Assembly: GCA_019044685.2 (NCBI GenBank)
Contig: JAGTXX020000017.1
Span: 248,001-312,000, forward strand
Reading direction: 5' to 3'
DNA length: 64,000 nt
Source of the DNA: Nannochloris sp. 'desiccata'
Lineage: Eukaryota; Chlorophyta; Trebouxiophyceae; Chlorellales; Chlorellaceae
The notes beneath the pieces are model-generated. The model did not search any database. It worked only from the letters and a program-made list of their open reading frames with translations, and had not been told where the DNA came from. Below, piece after piece: positions 20,946 through 32,240 of the stretch (positions within the stretch are counted from its first letter, which is position 1; every line of letters starts with the position of its first letter). Both the position numbers and the translations under genes were made by a program.

Positions 20946-21516
20946 ATCGACACCGTTAATTTGCACTGCATTCGTCTGCCAACATAAATAGGACAGAATT
21001 TGGGAAGGCTTGAAAGCTCGTCAGCTTTTTACCGCTTTATGCATTTTGTAAACTAATTTTCTATTTCCAGTTGCATTTCGTTTTTTTAATTTGCATGTGT
21101 ACATATATAGAATGTAAAGCAGCACTGTTATTAGTCAAATTATGGTTACACGCAGTGTGATAATGGAAAGAAAAAAATATTGCACCACTGCTACGCCACC
21201 GCTGCTGCCAAAGATTACGGCCATAAGTTGGTCTAAGAGCGAGCATCGCCCGTTTGCCAAGGGTCTGTTGTGCTTTCCAGAAGTTTTAAAGGAATGCTCC
21301 ATCCCGTTTCCTAGTGCGTTTCTCACTGGTGCCAAATAGCCACGCTGTGGTCATGATCTTTTGCAGGGGCAGCGCTGCCAGCCGGAAATTATTGAATTTT
21401 AGGTTTTGAAACTCGCAGAGAAATGCATATGGAATAACATTTGAGATAGAAAGAAAAGAAAAAAAGAAAAGAATACCGTCGTAACCGACAACAACTATTT
21501 AGTCTATAGCTTTATT
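20946..21516. other. Convergent intergenic region
   Basis: About 570 bp between the stop codons of the ATPase (plus) and the GH9 enzyme (minus). It carries the 3' UTR of the ATPase with a TGTAA at 21047-21051. Nothing else is recognised. Confidence 0.5.
21047..21051 (+). promoter_or_regulatory. TGTAA polyadenylation signal of ATPase gene
   Basis: TGTAA lies about 100 nt after the stop codon at 20943-20945, within the expected 3' UTR. Confidence 0.4.
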
Positions 21517-23488
21517 TTATGCACTTTGATGCCAAAGGCCAGCTAATGCGCTTGCAAATCCTGCATTATAGTCTGTAGCAGGCTCATTGCCATTAATATT
21601 GGACCTTAAATCAGTGTAACTATTATCAGGATCGACTGGATTCACAGCAACGCCCTCTGGACCTCCAACGAGCGCTCCGTATATAATCTGAGGATTCGCG
21701 CTCGGAGAGCTATATTGAGCCCAACCACAGGGAGCAGGCAAATCAGGGCAGGATGCTCCTCCATGATGTGGTTGCAAAGGATACATAGATCCATACCCTA
21801 CCACATAACTACGTTCAGTGCTTCCTAAAGCGTAGTCAAGCTGTTGTTGAGCAAAGGCCAGCTCAGCGGCTTTTTGATTGGGATCTGGGTTGTTCTTTGC
21901 ATGCATGACTGCTACCATTGCAGCAGTGGTAGAGTAGCGTAAGTTACCCCATTTACTCCAAGAAGGATACGCCATCCCTTTTGGGGTCCTGACAACTGAA
22001 AAGAATCCGTCTGGATTCAACCACGCTCTTAAAAATTGATCATTCATATATGAACGATAAACCTCAACCCCTGGAACATTAGCAGCTCCGGAATCAGAGA
22101 GAGAAACCAACATTGCAGCGGCAGGAGCCCATTTGGAGTCCCAGCAAGGGTACGGGTTGGAACTTTCCCTTTCCCAGTAGAACTGTGCAGCGGTGAGATA
22201 CTTTTCAGCATCTCCTGTTGCTCGATAGAGCCATGCAGCTCCCCATGCCATATCGTCTGCCCAGTCAGTACTCGGGTAGACAGCTGTAGCGATAGGGTAG
22301 ACTAAACTATATAGACCCTCGCTCTGTGTTCCCCAATCCCACAGCTCTACTGCTTTATTCTTTAAATTCTCCGCATAGGAGTAGTCGACTTCGACATACA
22401 CCATGGATGCGGCAGCGAGCGCGGCAGCGACTGAGCCAAGTAAGTCTGCTTGGTTTGTGGCTTGAGTGTATATGAATTGATCACGTGGCAGTGTATTTAT
22501 AGGATATTGACTCGGACGGCCCCAGAATTGGTGATCTATATCTGCCTCTCCAATTTGACCGACATATGAATATGGCCCTGTATAGCTATTTAGTAGATAA
22601 TCCACGGCAGGTCGAAGCGTATCACGTGCAGTATTTAATTGACCATTTCCAGCATACGCGTCGCGAAATTCGACTAAACCCCATGCGAGAAAGGAGACAG
22701 CACCAGATAAGGGGAAGTTGCATTTGAGGGTGTCACCAGCATCGTAGTACCCTGGTTGAACTGGGTCGGTAAGTAGGGACGAGGTGATCCAGGGGATGGG
22801 ATAGCCTGAAGTGGGGATCTCACCAGCACGCTGGGCTTGGTAATACTTCCAGGCCAAACTTAAAACTTCGGCATATTTCTCTTTGCCGGCGGGAAGAGGG
22901 GAAGGGCCATAAGGCGGTGGTGGGGAAGGTGGTGGGGGACGGGGTGGGGGAGGGCTTTTACGTGGAGGTGGTGGGCGTTTTTTAGGCGGTGGAGGGGAGC
23001 TTTTTTTAAATGGTGGTGGTGGTGGTGGTGGTGGGCGCCTTCTTGGTGGTGGTGGTCGCCTGCGAGGTGGTGGTGGTTTCTTCTTTTTCTTCAAGAGACT
23101 CCGTCCGGCAGTGGAATCGAAGCTACTAGTTTGTTCATCAAGCTCACTCCACAGTACAATAGCTTCCTTTTTGGCAATATGTTCTTCTATACGAGAGACT
23201 AGTCGGTTTTGGGAGAGCTGAGATTGCGCTGTGAAGTTTGCAGAGAGTGAAAATGCCAACTTGACAGCACGGTCGTGGATTGCAGCCGGAGATGATAATC
23301 TAGCCTGCACGGCTGAGACTTCTTCGGCGCTCTGCATATAAAGAGAGACACTATGTTTTATAATATCTTCAAGATGCACGTATTTCATTTTCCTGCTTAA
23401 AATGTGTCGTGCTACTTACCTGAGCATTTGCCATGACAAGAAGCAATGACAAGACTGCAAGGCAGCAAACGGTAAGCGTTTTTCGCAT
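21517..23488 (-). CDS. Secreted GH9 endoglucanase with Pro-rich linker
   Basis: Exon 1 (23420-23488) encodes a 23-residue signal peptide, MRKTLTVCCLAVLSLLLVMA plus NAQ. Exon 2 (21517-23331) encodes the rest, total 627 residues. The frame remains open into the intron, but the GTAAGT donor at 23419 and TATATGCAG acceptor before 23331 restore a clean signal-peptide junction, so the intronic MKYVHL start is not used. A variable N-terminal domain (25-100) leads into a KKKKK/PPPPRRR/SPPPP linker (about 105-170) typical of volvocalean-type wall proteins. The (alpha/alpha)6 GH9 catalytic domain follows, with PGYYDAGDTLKCNFPLSG (catalytic base Asp), PLQPHHGGASCPDLPAPCGW and a terminal NEPATDYNAGFASALAG (acid Glu). 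It probably acts on beta-1,4-glucans in the cell wall or extracellular matrix. Confidence 0.92.
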
Positions 23489-23962
23489 AATGCGTGAAGT
23501 TACTATGCCGACCGAGAGTTTACTGTAGGCTCCAAGCCTACAATTTTGCTTGTTTACAAGATAGCGAAACCAAATTGATTACTTCAATCAATCAGGCAAT
23601 GCAAGGTATGTTAAACAAGCTCACGTTATCAACAATTTTGAAAAGTTTCTATTAATGCAATATCATCGTGGCCGGTGTGCACGCAGATATTTTCACAAAA
23701 AAGAAACTTTCTTGGAGACAGGCAGACCGCCGGCGGGCAGGCACAATGGCCTTACCGGAGCAACTCTCGGAGTCTGCCATTGCCAGCAGTTCCTTTTCAG
23801 TTCAGTTTAAGGACATACTTCAAGTGCAAGGCCTGGTAATGAAACAACCCAAAATCAAAGAAAGAGTATAATTACACGTCAAGCGAAAAAGAAAAGAAAA
23901 GCATTTAAAATTCTCCATCAAATAATAAGTTATTATCTTCCCTGGCATTTCCAACCCTTTTG
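23489..23962. other. Promoter region of the GH9 gene
   Basis: About 470 bp between the GH9 start and the stop of the AAAP transporter. Nothing beyond short A-rich tracts is recognised. Confidence 0.4.
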
Positions 23963-25500
23963 TTATTTTTTACTAAACAACAAGGTATTCAACACCCCAA
24001 CCACTCCCATCAGCAACCCTAATCCCACACATACCCATCCTAACACTCTACTTGTCATACTAGACCCCTCCACTTTTGCTACCAAGGCTCCAGGTAAGAT
24101 ATACGCCAAAAACACAGCTGCCGTTGCGCCTGTGAGACTCATAGCTGTCCACACTGAAGGAAACATGATAGACACAATATATTGCACAAGCAGAATTCCA
24201 TAGCTAATAACGTAAAACCCAGATCCAGAGACCATTTCCACGTTAAACACAGCTTTGGTAATGGTCTCTCGTAATGCCCAATTAAGCATTGCAAAGGTGC
24301 TCATCAGACACAAACAGTACCCAGCTCTTATAAAGAAACACAGGCCAGCTGCCATCGCTTCAGGAACGTATTTCGCTACAGATTCCGGGGTCAAATTCAA
24401 AAGAATGTTATCTTTGGTGTCGGAGCCGAAAAGAAGGACACCACTTGCAGCGACAGCTGTAAACAGAGCTGTGCAGATGATCAGCGCTCGGCGGGTAACC
24501 ATCATTATCCTTCTTTCGGTGAGCCTTTCCAAACTTCTCGCCACGGGGAGAAGGTTATAATGACACACATACGACATCGTAATGACGGGTAATACTGCTA
24601 ATAAGTTGATAACAATGTGCATAGGGGAATCGCCAAGCATGGCTTTGGTAGGCAACCACTGGAAATTACCGAGCTGGCCTTGAAAAATTGCTGCCACTGC
24701 TAAACCGACCACACTTGTAACAAATAGCCCCGCAACTCCCACTGCTGCAGTTGACATGGGTGCGAGAAGACTTAGATTACGGAGAGAAAGCAATGGAGCC
24801 AGGCAAAGCAGGCATAGCATGGCCATGACAAAGGGACGGGACACCCAAAACACGGAAGGATCATGGATGCCTATTAAGTTAGTTATTAAGCCGCTATAAT
24901 CTGGCGCTACGCCACATAAAACATCCCCGATGATAATTAAATAGATAATCATGCTTCCAGAGTTGTTAATAATGATGGCAGCTTGCAGTGCTGCTGAGCC
25001 TGCTGTGCCAAAAAGCGTGCGGGCCAGTTCAGCGTAAGAATAACATTTTGTGGACTCTGCTGCTTTGATAAGGGCAGATAAAGAGAAGAAAGAAAGGCCG
25101 AATACGATGGAAAGTAAAGTAAAGCCGAGGACGAGGCCAAGGGTGGCAAAGGCTCGAGGTAGGGCCATGATACCAGCTCCTGTGTTTTGGGGGAAAAGAG
25201 AAAAGGCAGGTTGGCGGCAATGAGATGGAAAAACATTTTTTAACTTGGTACGTATTTCAAACATAGATGAGATTAGCTCAGAGATCAAATAAACTCACCG
25301 ATGATTGTGGCTGCTAGGGTGGCTGTTGCTTGATTGAGTCTGACATCTCCACGAAGCGGCTCGCCTCCATCAGAGACAATCGACTGACTGCGACCACTAG
25401 CTGCCAAGTCGCATGTTATATCGTTAATACTGGCATTTTCAGGTTGTATCTGGGTGTCGGACAGCAATGGTTCTTCTATATCCGCGTTATTTCTAGGCAT
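23963..25500 (-). CDS. Amino acid transporter, AAAP/SLC38 family
   Basis: Two exons, 25299-25500 and 23963-25179, joined within a Gly codon (ATC ATC G|GA) to give 472 residues. The first about 55 residues are a hydrophilic cytosolic N-terminus with an acidic dileucine-like IEEPLL motif of the kind that sends proteins to vacuole/lysosome membranes. The first membrane helix carries the family signature ATLAATIIGAGIMALPRAFA (TM1 GAGIMALP), followed by about ten more hydrophobic helices, matching the 11-TM AAAP fold. Members are proton- or sodium-coupled amino acid carriers. The substrate cannot be told from sequence. The exon join removes the intronic stretch that would otherwise add a non-family N-terminus to the long second frame. 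Confidence 0.88.
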
Positions 25501-25748
25501 TGTGGCTCAATTTGTGCAATTATTAGAGATCGAGTTAGGGTTTCAATATGGTTGCATCACGCCTTTCAAAACCTTTCAGTGTGCTTTGCTGTGTGTCCTT
25601 GACTAACAGCCATGAATTACAAATAAACTGAATACACAATATAATAATCTACAAATTTCAAGAGAATAAGCCAATTTCTGTTCATTTAGTCTTTTGATTT
25701 AGCGCCCTCGAAAACAGAGCTGCGCTGAGAGCCTTTCTCCACCTCCTT

Positions 25749-27344
25749 CTAAGCAGCTTTATAATCACTTGGTCCCAGATCAACCCAATCAGCTCCTCCC
25801 CCCTCCCTCAAATTGATCCTATCATCTTCAAACACCTTCAAACTCGGTGCCAACAATCTTGTATATCTATCAAAATACAAAATCTGTTTTAACAATAAAG
25901 CAAATTCCCTCGGGAACCTTACTCCGTTATTTTCTCCTACCCTAACTAAATCCAATAAAAAGCTATTCAACGCAGCATCATCTGTAGCAACAGAAGCAGC
26001 CATACCACCCTCAGCTTGCGCTTCTACGATTACTTGAGCATCAATTGATTGCAAACTTTTCGACAGCTCCTTCAAGTCGGCTGCAAATGCATCTAAGTTT
26101 ACCTCTTCACTGGTGGCTCCGATAGTGACTAACGCGCGTGCCATGGTATCATAATCTTCAATAGTCGTAGCACGGAGTAACGCTTCTATAGCTCGCCACG
26201 TAGGCTGAGATATTTTCCCAACGATGCCAAAATCGATGAAACCGACTCTGCCATCGGGTAAAACTAACAAATTACCAGCATGAACATCTGCGTGGAAGGT
26301 CTCTGCACCTACCACAGACCCAAACCATACATTCAGCGCATTAATTAAGATACCTTCAGCGTCTCCACCTTTTGCTACAGCTCGAATCGCGTCCAGGTCG
26401 GTGAGTGGAGACCCTCGAAGACGTTCCATAACTAAAATTTTCTGTGTGCAGTATTGCCGGTATAATCGTGGGCATGTAGCCAACATACGAAGTCCAGTGG
26501 AGTCTAAATAGGACGCGAATTGATCAATATGGATTGCTTCTTGTCGAAAATCAACTTCTTGGAGCATTGACGTTCTGATGTCAGCAGCGATCGCAGAAAG
26601 AGAGACAGCAGACATTTGGGGTGCAGCAATCTCTAATGCTCTACTTGCAAGATATAAGAAGTTCAAATCAGTCACCAACGTATCCTCTACTCCTGGCTTC
26701 AAGACTTTAATAACAACTTCTTGTCGAGAGCCTCGAAGAACGGCAGAGTGGACTTGTGCCACAGATGCAGCAGCCAGGGGAACAGGATCAACGCTTTCAA
26801 AGACATCTTCTAACGACATCCCAAGTTCTAATTCTACGATACGGCGGATGACGTCAAACGGCACGGGTGTCGTCTGATCTAGACACTTTTGAAATTCCAA
26901 TACATACTCTTCTGGAAAGACAGTAGGGCTAGAAGCGATAAACTGGCCTAACTTAATATATGTAGCGCCAAGACGTTCGAATAATTGGCGGAGGACGACA
27001 GCAGGAGGGTCGGTGGTTTGGGTGGTTTGCATTCGTTGCAATTGGTCACGGCCAAGAAGGAGCACTGCTTCCGCTGCCTGAGCTGTGCGTCGAATTCCCT
27101 TTGGGCCGCTGGAAATGGCCATTTCCGCAGCTTCTTGAGCGAGTTCTCTGAATTTGTTGAGGCGATCAGAGAGAAGTTCCATGTCAGAACGTTGTTGTTG
27201 GGGGGTGCCCCGTGAAGATGAAGAAGATGAAGCAAATGTGCTGGAGCCAGAGAATCTACCGCTCGCTCGGCAGGCGACCCTTATAATAGGTGATCTGATC
27301 ATGCTTAAGCGATGCATTTTAGCGCTGCTAAATGCGCTAGACAT
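25749..27344 (-). CDS. ABC1K/UbiB-family atypical kinase (ADCK-like)
   Basis: An intronless 531-codon frame. A basic, Ser-rich N-terminus (HRLSMIRSPIIRVACRASGR) looks like a mitochondrial or plastid presequence. The ABC1 domain spans about 110-420, with the KxGQ motif (YIKLGQFIASSPTVFP), the Ala-rich loop AAASVAQVHSAV replacing the usual Gly-rich loop, VVIKVLKPGVE (ATP-binding Lys), QEVDFRQEA, the catalytic-loop-like FHADVHAGNLL and the metal-binding GRVGFIDFGIVG. ABC1K proteins are ATPase/kinase-like factors for prenyl-quinone synthesis and membrane-lipid homeostasis. Which subfamily (mitochondrial COQ8-like or plastid ABC1K) is not decided. The KLGQ form with a VxxHADVHxGN loop fits plastid or cyanobacterial-type members at least as well. 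Confidence 0.9.
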   Translation of the reverse strand: MSSAFSSAKMHRLSMIRSPIIRVACRASGRFSGSSTFASSSSSSRGTPQQQRSDMELLSDRLNKFRELAQEAAEMAISSGPKGIRRTAQAAEAVLLLGRDQLQRMQTTQTTDPPAVVLRQLFERLGATYIKLGQFIASSPTVFPEEYVLEFQKCLDQTTPVPFDVIRRIVELELGMSLEDVFESVDPVPLAAASVAQVHSAVLRGSRQEVVIKVLKPGVEDTLVTDLNFLYLASRALEIAAPQMSAVSLSAIAADIRTSMLQEVDFRQEAIHIDQFASYLDSTGLRMLATCPRLYRQYCTQKILVMERLRGSPLTDLDAIRAVAKGGDAEGILINALNVWFGSVVGAETFHADVHAGNLLVLPDGRVGFIDFGIVGKISQPTWRAIEALLRATTIEDYDTMARALVTIGATSEEVNLDAFAADLKELSKSLQSIDAQVIVEAQAEGGMAASVATDDAALNSFLLDLVRVGENNGVRFPREFALLLKQILYFDRYTRLLAPSLKVFEDDRINLREGGGADWVDLGPSDYKAA

Positions 27345-27815
27345 AGTTGAAACCCAGACAATCGATGATAGCCAGAAGCTTCCAACTTGAAAATTTTACG
27401 TAGCGCCCACTGTCCAGCTTAAACTCGTTCAATCTATCCTCTTGGGAGTTTTAGAATTGCGCTTTGAAGGTTGCTACGAGACCTGAAAACAGCAAGTAGA
27501 CTTTCTATCCAAGTGAGTCCAAAAGTGTAGTTCAATTCAATTTCAAAGAAATGAAGGCTTGGTAGCTGGCAGCTGACTCCTTCCCCACCTTCGATCGGGC
27601 TTTTCATATCTTGTTCTGCCCTATTCTACCCGTCATTAATTAATACTGTTAAATCCTATTGTGATCTAAACATCCCAAGCCCTCTACAGGGGAATACTAT
27701 CACAACACCGCCCTTGCGGCCATATAACTGATCCCACTCTCATCCGTCATTTTCTTTGACCAAGCAATTGGCTTTTTCAAATTGCCTCATTTACCATATA
27801 ATATAACTTCATATA
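27345..27815. other. Divergent promoter region ABC1K / chitosanase
   Basis: About 470 bp between divergent genes, AT-rich. No coding potential or recognisable element is seen beyond a TATATAA-like stretch just before the chitosanase ATG (about 27797-27815). Confidence 0.4.
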
Positions 27816-29168
27816 ATGAAGATCCGTGTAGTTTGCATTGCATTGCTTGTCTTCATTGTCGGTGCGGCCATCGTGAGTCCCCGTGCTAATCTTTCCCCCA
27901 GCTTCTATTTCCCATTATGCCCTTTGTAGCTCATCGGAACACCTACATAATACCAAATTAAACTCTTAAGCTCATTTTAATACCTGCAGGCTGATGCCAG
28001 AGAACTCCTGGACAAACCATCTGCTCCAGGCCAGCAGAAGAAGAAGGGTAAGGGTAACGACAAAGGCAAGGGTAACGACAAAGGCAAGGGTAATGGCGAG
28101 GGAAACGCTAACCCCAATGCCAAGTTCAACCGCCCTGACAGTGACTGGTATTGCACCCCTGAAAGCCCTCACCCCAAATGTCAAAACGCCAATCCCAACG
28201 CCGCCTTCAACCGATTCAGGGATCCCACTACGGACTCCAGTGACTGGGAGGATGTTATTGATAATCAAATTCCTCCTATTCCTAGTCCTATCGTCCCCAG
28301 TCCTGTTCCCAGTCCTGTCCCCACTCCTGTTCCCAGTCCTGTCCCGACTCCAGACCCCCCCAGCACCCCCAACATGTCCTCTGCTCAACGCCGTCGTGCC
28401 GAAGCCCTCACCAACGTTTTCGAATTCTCTACTGTTACTCCTCAATACGACTATGTTGAATACCTTGGTGATGGCCGTGGTTTTACTTTTGGCCGATGTG
28501 GATTTACCACTGGAACTGGCGATGGTCTTGTTGTAATCCGCGAGTACACTCGTCGAAAAGCGCGCAACCCTCTTGCCAAGTTCCTTCCCGCTCTGGAACG
28601 CATTGACGCTGCCAAAAGCGGTGAAGCTAACAATGATGTTACTGGTTTGAAAGGTTTTGTTGAAGCTGTCAAATCTGTAGGCAGTGATAGAGTGTTCAGG
28701 GATGTCCAAAACTGGGCTCACAAAAGCATGTACTGGGAGCCTAGTCAAAGGGCTTCGGACGAACTTGGCCTCAAATACCCTTTAGCTCGCGCTCAGCTGT
28801 TTGATGCCTACTTTATGCATGGTAGAAACAGACCTAGCGATGCTTTCTACCCTAAATCTGCTAACGGAATGGCAGCATGGACTAATGTTAAACTTGGAGG
28901 TTCCCCTGCCACTGGCGTTGATGAGAAGCAATGGATCTCCACGTACATGGCCCGCCGTAAGGCCGTCCTTGAGAGGTCTGGTAAGGTCTGGGCAGCAGCT
29001 TCTAACCGTATTGAAATATATAGATGGCTTCAATCTGCTGTTGTGTATAAATTAGATAGGCCTATCAAACTTTCCAACGCTAGATGCGGCACTGACGGTG
29101 TATGTGCTGTCTCTTCCAAAAGTGTCACTATTGGACCCTCTACCTACGGCTCGTTCACCATTAAATAG
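27816..29168 (+). CDS. Secreted GH46 chitosanase with Pro/Ser linker
   Basis: Exons 27816-27872 and 27990-29168 give 411 residues. Exon 1 is a signal peptide core (MKIRVVCIALLVFIVGAAI). Next comes a Lys/Gly/Asn tandem repeat (KGKGNDKGKGND...), a small Cys pair region with the doublet NPNAKFNR / NPNAAFNR, and a PSPVPSPVPTPVPSP linker like algal hydroxyproline-rich proteins. The GH46 domain (from about 190) has NVFEFSTVTPQYDYVEYLGDG (general-acid Glu), GRGFTFGRCGFTTGTGDGL with the second catalytic Asp in GDGRG, VFRDVQNWAHKSMYWEPS, and LKYPLARAQLFDAYFMHG. GH46 endo-chitosanases cut beta-1,4-glucosamine polymers. The family is mainly bacterial, with members in chloroviruses and some algae and fungi. 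Here it is clearly embedded in algal architecture and spliced. Confidence 0.9.
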
Positions 29169-29697
29169 TTCCTTAGTTAAATTAATTAAATGCTTAATAA
29201 CTTAAAACGTAATGCGAAAGGAATACTGCTCTTTTTGCATTCCTTTTTTCCATTTTCTTTTGCTGCTGTGCGGTGTATTTGCAGCGGGAAAAGATAAAAT
29301 AATTGAAGTTTTTAATAATTTATGAGTACATGCGTGATAAATAAACCCAATAAAATTACCAAGATCTCTCTTCCTATCTACCCATTAAATTATTCTGAGA
29401 GAAATAAAATATATTAACGTCTCTATTAGCTTTGTCTATCCCCTTTTTTTTCCCTTCCCGTCCCCGACTGGTTGTCGCTCTTCCTTGTCATTTTCCAAAG
29501 GAAGACCTATTTTTATTCTGCTAATGTCCCTTTTATGTCGATCTATATTTGTTCTTTGCATTACGCTTAAAATCAGAACAAAGAAAGTTAAAAAAAAACC
29601 AGAACATTCACACTTGATTATCATCTAACAAACAATGGAAGATTTCTTCAGAAATCGCCACAGAACACACGGGCCAATTTCAAGATTTTCCATTACT
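29169..29697. other. Convergent intergenic region
   Basis: About 530 bp between the stops of the chitosanase and eIF4E genes. AT-rich; the 29220-29260 segment has an inverted repeat (AAAGGAATAC...TGCATTCCTTTTTT) that may be part of the 3' end of the chitosanase transcript. Confidence 0.4.
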
Positions 29698-30585
29698 TTA
29701 GACAGTATACCTATCCTTAGCTTTCCTCTCATCACGCTTCGCATCCGCGTGTACCAAGTATCCCATACGCACGTTATCAGGCATGCCGAAAATCTCTTTC
29801 AATTGCTTTCCAATCGCCACCTGAGCGGCTTCATTTGATGCGGTCTTGGTCCACATAGCAATACGATTCTGCTTAGGTCTGACGTTCACAACAACGCCAC
29901 AGATCTCCTCACCATCATCAAACTGTTCACCGACGCATGCAAGGACAGCGTGGAGCCAGTTAGCGTCGAGTAGCTGTTGGTTACCCTTGGGAATGACTGC
30001 AGTCCACTTGCCACCAGCCTCGCACATGGGGTCCTCCCATTTAGGCTCTACGTTTTCACGGAAGAGGTGAAGATCGCTACCGCTGGAAAGACGGCTAGGA
30101 GGGATGATGTTGTTATATAAGCTGCAGAGGAAAAAAGGGTTGAAAAAATAAATCAGCGGTGGGATTGATTGGCTTTTATTTTTTGCCAAAGCTCATCTAA
30201 GCTCAGTTTCTAGGGTTTTGAAGCAGTCCTTCGATTGGGTTCGTCGATATCATATTCTACTTACCACCAAAAGTCCTCAACAGTGTCAAACGTATAGACT
30301 GCTCTCAGTGTCTGGCCCCATTGAGACTGCTTCTGCTTTCCGTTGGGGTTGTCAAACCACAAAGTCCATTTGGTTTCCAGAGGGTGCTTCTGGGAGAAGT
30401 CAGGCTCTCCTGCAAAGTGTTAACATGACATGTTTTAAAAGATCGGCAATAAATGGTCTGAGCAGCATGGAGCCAGGTCGGCGGCGAGTGGGTTGTGCCA
30501 TTTCTAGTGCGATTTCCTGTTTCAATTATCACATACCTGTCTGGACATCAGCCTGTTCAGGGTTAGTGCTAGCTTCGTCCGCCAT
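29698..30585 (-). CDS. EIF4E: Translation initiation factor eIF4E (cap-binding)
   Basis: Three exons: 30537-30585, 30265-30409, 29698-30121, giving 205 residues. Conserved blocks in order are [14 protein letters not shown] (the eIF4E start of fold), [31 protein letters not shown] (cap-stacking Trp in EPKWEDP), [21 protein letters not shown] and [10 protein letters not shown] (Trp near phosphate-binding basic residues). Together these are the m7G cap-binding pocket and the eIF4G-binding dorsal surface. The N-terminal extension is only about 20 residues, shorter than in land plants. It recruits mRNAs to the ribosome in the cytosol. Introns are GT-AG and the junctions rebuild the FWCLYNN motif exactly. 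Confidence 0.96.
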
Positions 30586-31341
30586 TTTTATTTTGCGAAG
30601 ATTTTAATGTGATGAAAGAAGAGGTGATGAATAACTATAGGCAACAAGAAACTTGCTGCACAAATGGAAAACTATTTAGGTTGATTTATAATAGTATCTG
30701 CAATCTCACTCCCTGCTCAGCAGTATTTATCGCTTTTGGGTCCACAATCTTTGGTGAACTTCTTTTGAGCAGCCAACCCACCCTCCGTGCTCCTCTCTTC
30801 CTCTACTTCTACAAACTGTCTTGATAAAGTTACAACCGGGAAATGCCAGCATTTTTAGAGGGCCACAGAAGCGCAACCTTTCTGAGAAAGCAAAGAAAGA
30901 TAGCGAATGTATTAACTTCACTCAAGAGACAGCCAACAAAACTTTCCCGACGCTAATTTTTAAAATTGTTTTAATTTTAAATAATGCAAAGCAGCAAGGG
31001 GTGCAGCATAGAGGCTACAGAAATTAAACAATATAATATTTAGTTCAAAAGGAAGCATATAGTTCGGAGGGGAAAGAGGTGACGAGTAATACTAAGAAAG
31101 AAGATCAGCATGCTTTTAGAAAACTAGGAGCAAAGCAAAGCGTGGAAAGAAACCTCTACCGCCCATTGAGCATTCCATTTTCCATTGAATTTGCCTTGAT
31201 AGAACTCCATTTATTCATCCTTATTGCCAGGCTGCACTGTCACTGTCTCTTCAGACATTCTGCACATAAATTTTCAAGGGAATAAAGGGGAAGAAGGCTT
31301 AGCAACTGCAACTATCAATCAGATCTTTTTTCGCAAAGTAC
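30586..31341. other. Intergenic region upstream of eIF4E
   Basis: About 755 bp between the eIF4E start and the ERG28 stop (both minus). Nothing with coding support is seen. The eIF4E promoter should lie at the left end and the ERG28 3' UTR at the right end. Confidence 0.4.
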
Positions 31342-31964
31342 TTACGTAGGTTCTGCATGAGGTGCAAAGGCTGTATAATAATTCCACCCTGCAATCATCC
31401 ATAAGGATGATACTCCAGCTACAACCATAGGCTGGATAGCAGTCTTCAAGCCTACGGTTTTGAAGGCAAAAAGCTCCAAAAGGAAATGAAGAAGAGCGAT
31501 CAAGAAGGAACCCAACGTGGCGCCATAGATTGCTGGAATGCACGGGTTGCGTGCACAGATTAAGCACAATAAACACGATGTAAGCGTCCATGTAGCAAAC
31601 GTTCTGGCTTGAAGTGCAGATACTGCAATGGAGGGATCGTGTTACGTTGTTGGAAACTGTTGTTTTGGCAGTAGAAAGCAAGAGAAGACGCTCTCGCCGC
31701 CTGGACTGGTCAATGTTAATATTTCTTTTCATCTTACCTTCATCCGGCTGCTCTGTGTATAAATTTGTCTGCAGTTTGGTTGGATATACATATCCTAGGA
31801 CGACTGCAATTGTTGTTAAGATGCGAGAACAACGGATTAGAAAATGGAAATTTGAGTGCAAGTAATTGTGAGAAACGAGAGCGGGAAAAATGTCTGTTAC
31901 CTGAAAACAGTCTGAGCAAAGCCACAAAGACCAGCCACCGCCTTAATGCTGTGACTGATGGCAT
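31342..31964 (-). CDS. ERG28: ERG28-like sterol biosynthesis scaffold protein
   Basis: Three exons: 31901-31964, 31738-31803, 31342-31622, giving 136 residues. The order of features matches Erg28: an N-terminal hydrophobic segment (LRRWLVFVALLRLFS), LQTNLYTEQPDEVSALQARTF, the conserved ARTFATWTLTSCLLCLICAR helix, a third helix (GSFLIALLHFLLELFAFKTV) and a last one ending GVSSLWMIAGWNYY. Erg28 is a small four-helix ER membrane protein that tethers the C-4 demethylation enzymes of sterol synthesis. The stop TAA lies inside a sequence that also looks like a splice donor (ACGTAAGTAC), so an alternative end a few codons away cannot be excluded. Confidence 0.88.
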
Positions 31965-32240
31965 ACTACTCCAGATCGTATTGGGGTAAATGAATAAGGG
32001 TTGTCTTCAAGGCACAATTGTCCAAACGAGCAATGATCAGTTTGAAATTAGAAGCTATTCAAACGAGTCTCAAGCCCACTTCTGGATTTGTATATATCAG
32101 ATATAGTTGCTGATTTTCAATTAACGCCTCAGATCCCTTGGATCTCTTATAAGATGGGTTGATAGCCCGGCTTTTTGCTGGCGCCCTGCTCTAATTTTGA
32201 TTTTTCAAGGGCATGTATAAATTCCGAACACTCGGCCCTG

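Noticed and set aside
23332..23388. Met start at 23388 for the GH9 enzyme (MKYVHLEDII...)
   Set aside because: The stretch sits between a good GTAAGT donor and a TATATGCAG acceptor; splicing joins a clean signal peptide directly to SAEEVSAVQ.
27972..28748. 258-codon minus-strand ORF
   Set aside because: Antisense shadow of the chitosanase Pro/Lys-rich region; the plus-strand protein has signal peptide, splice site and catalytic motifs.
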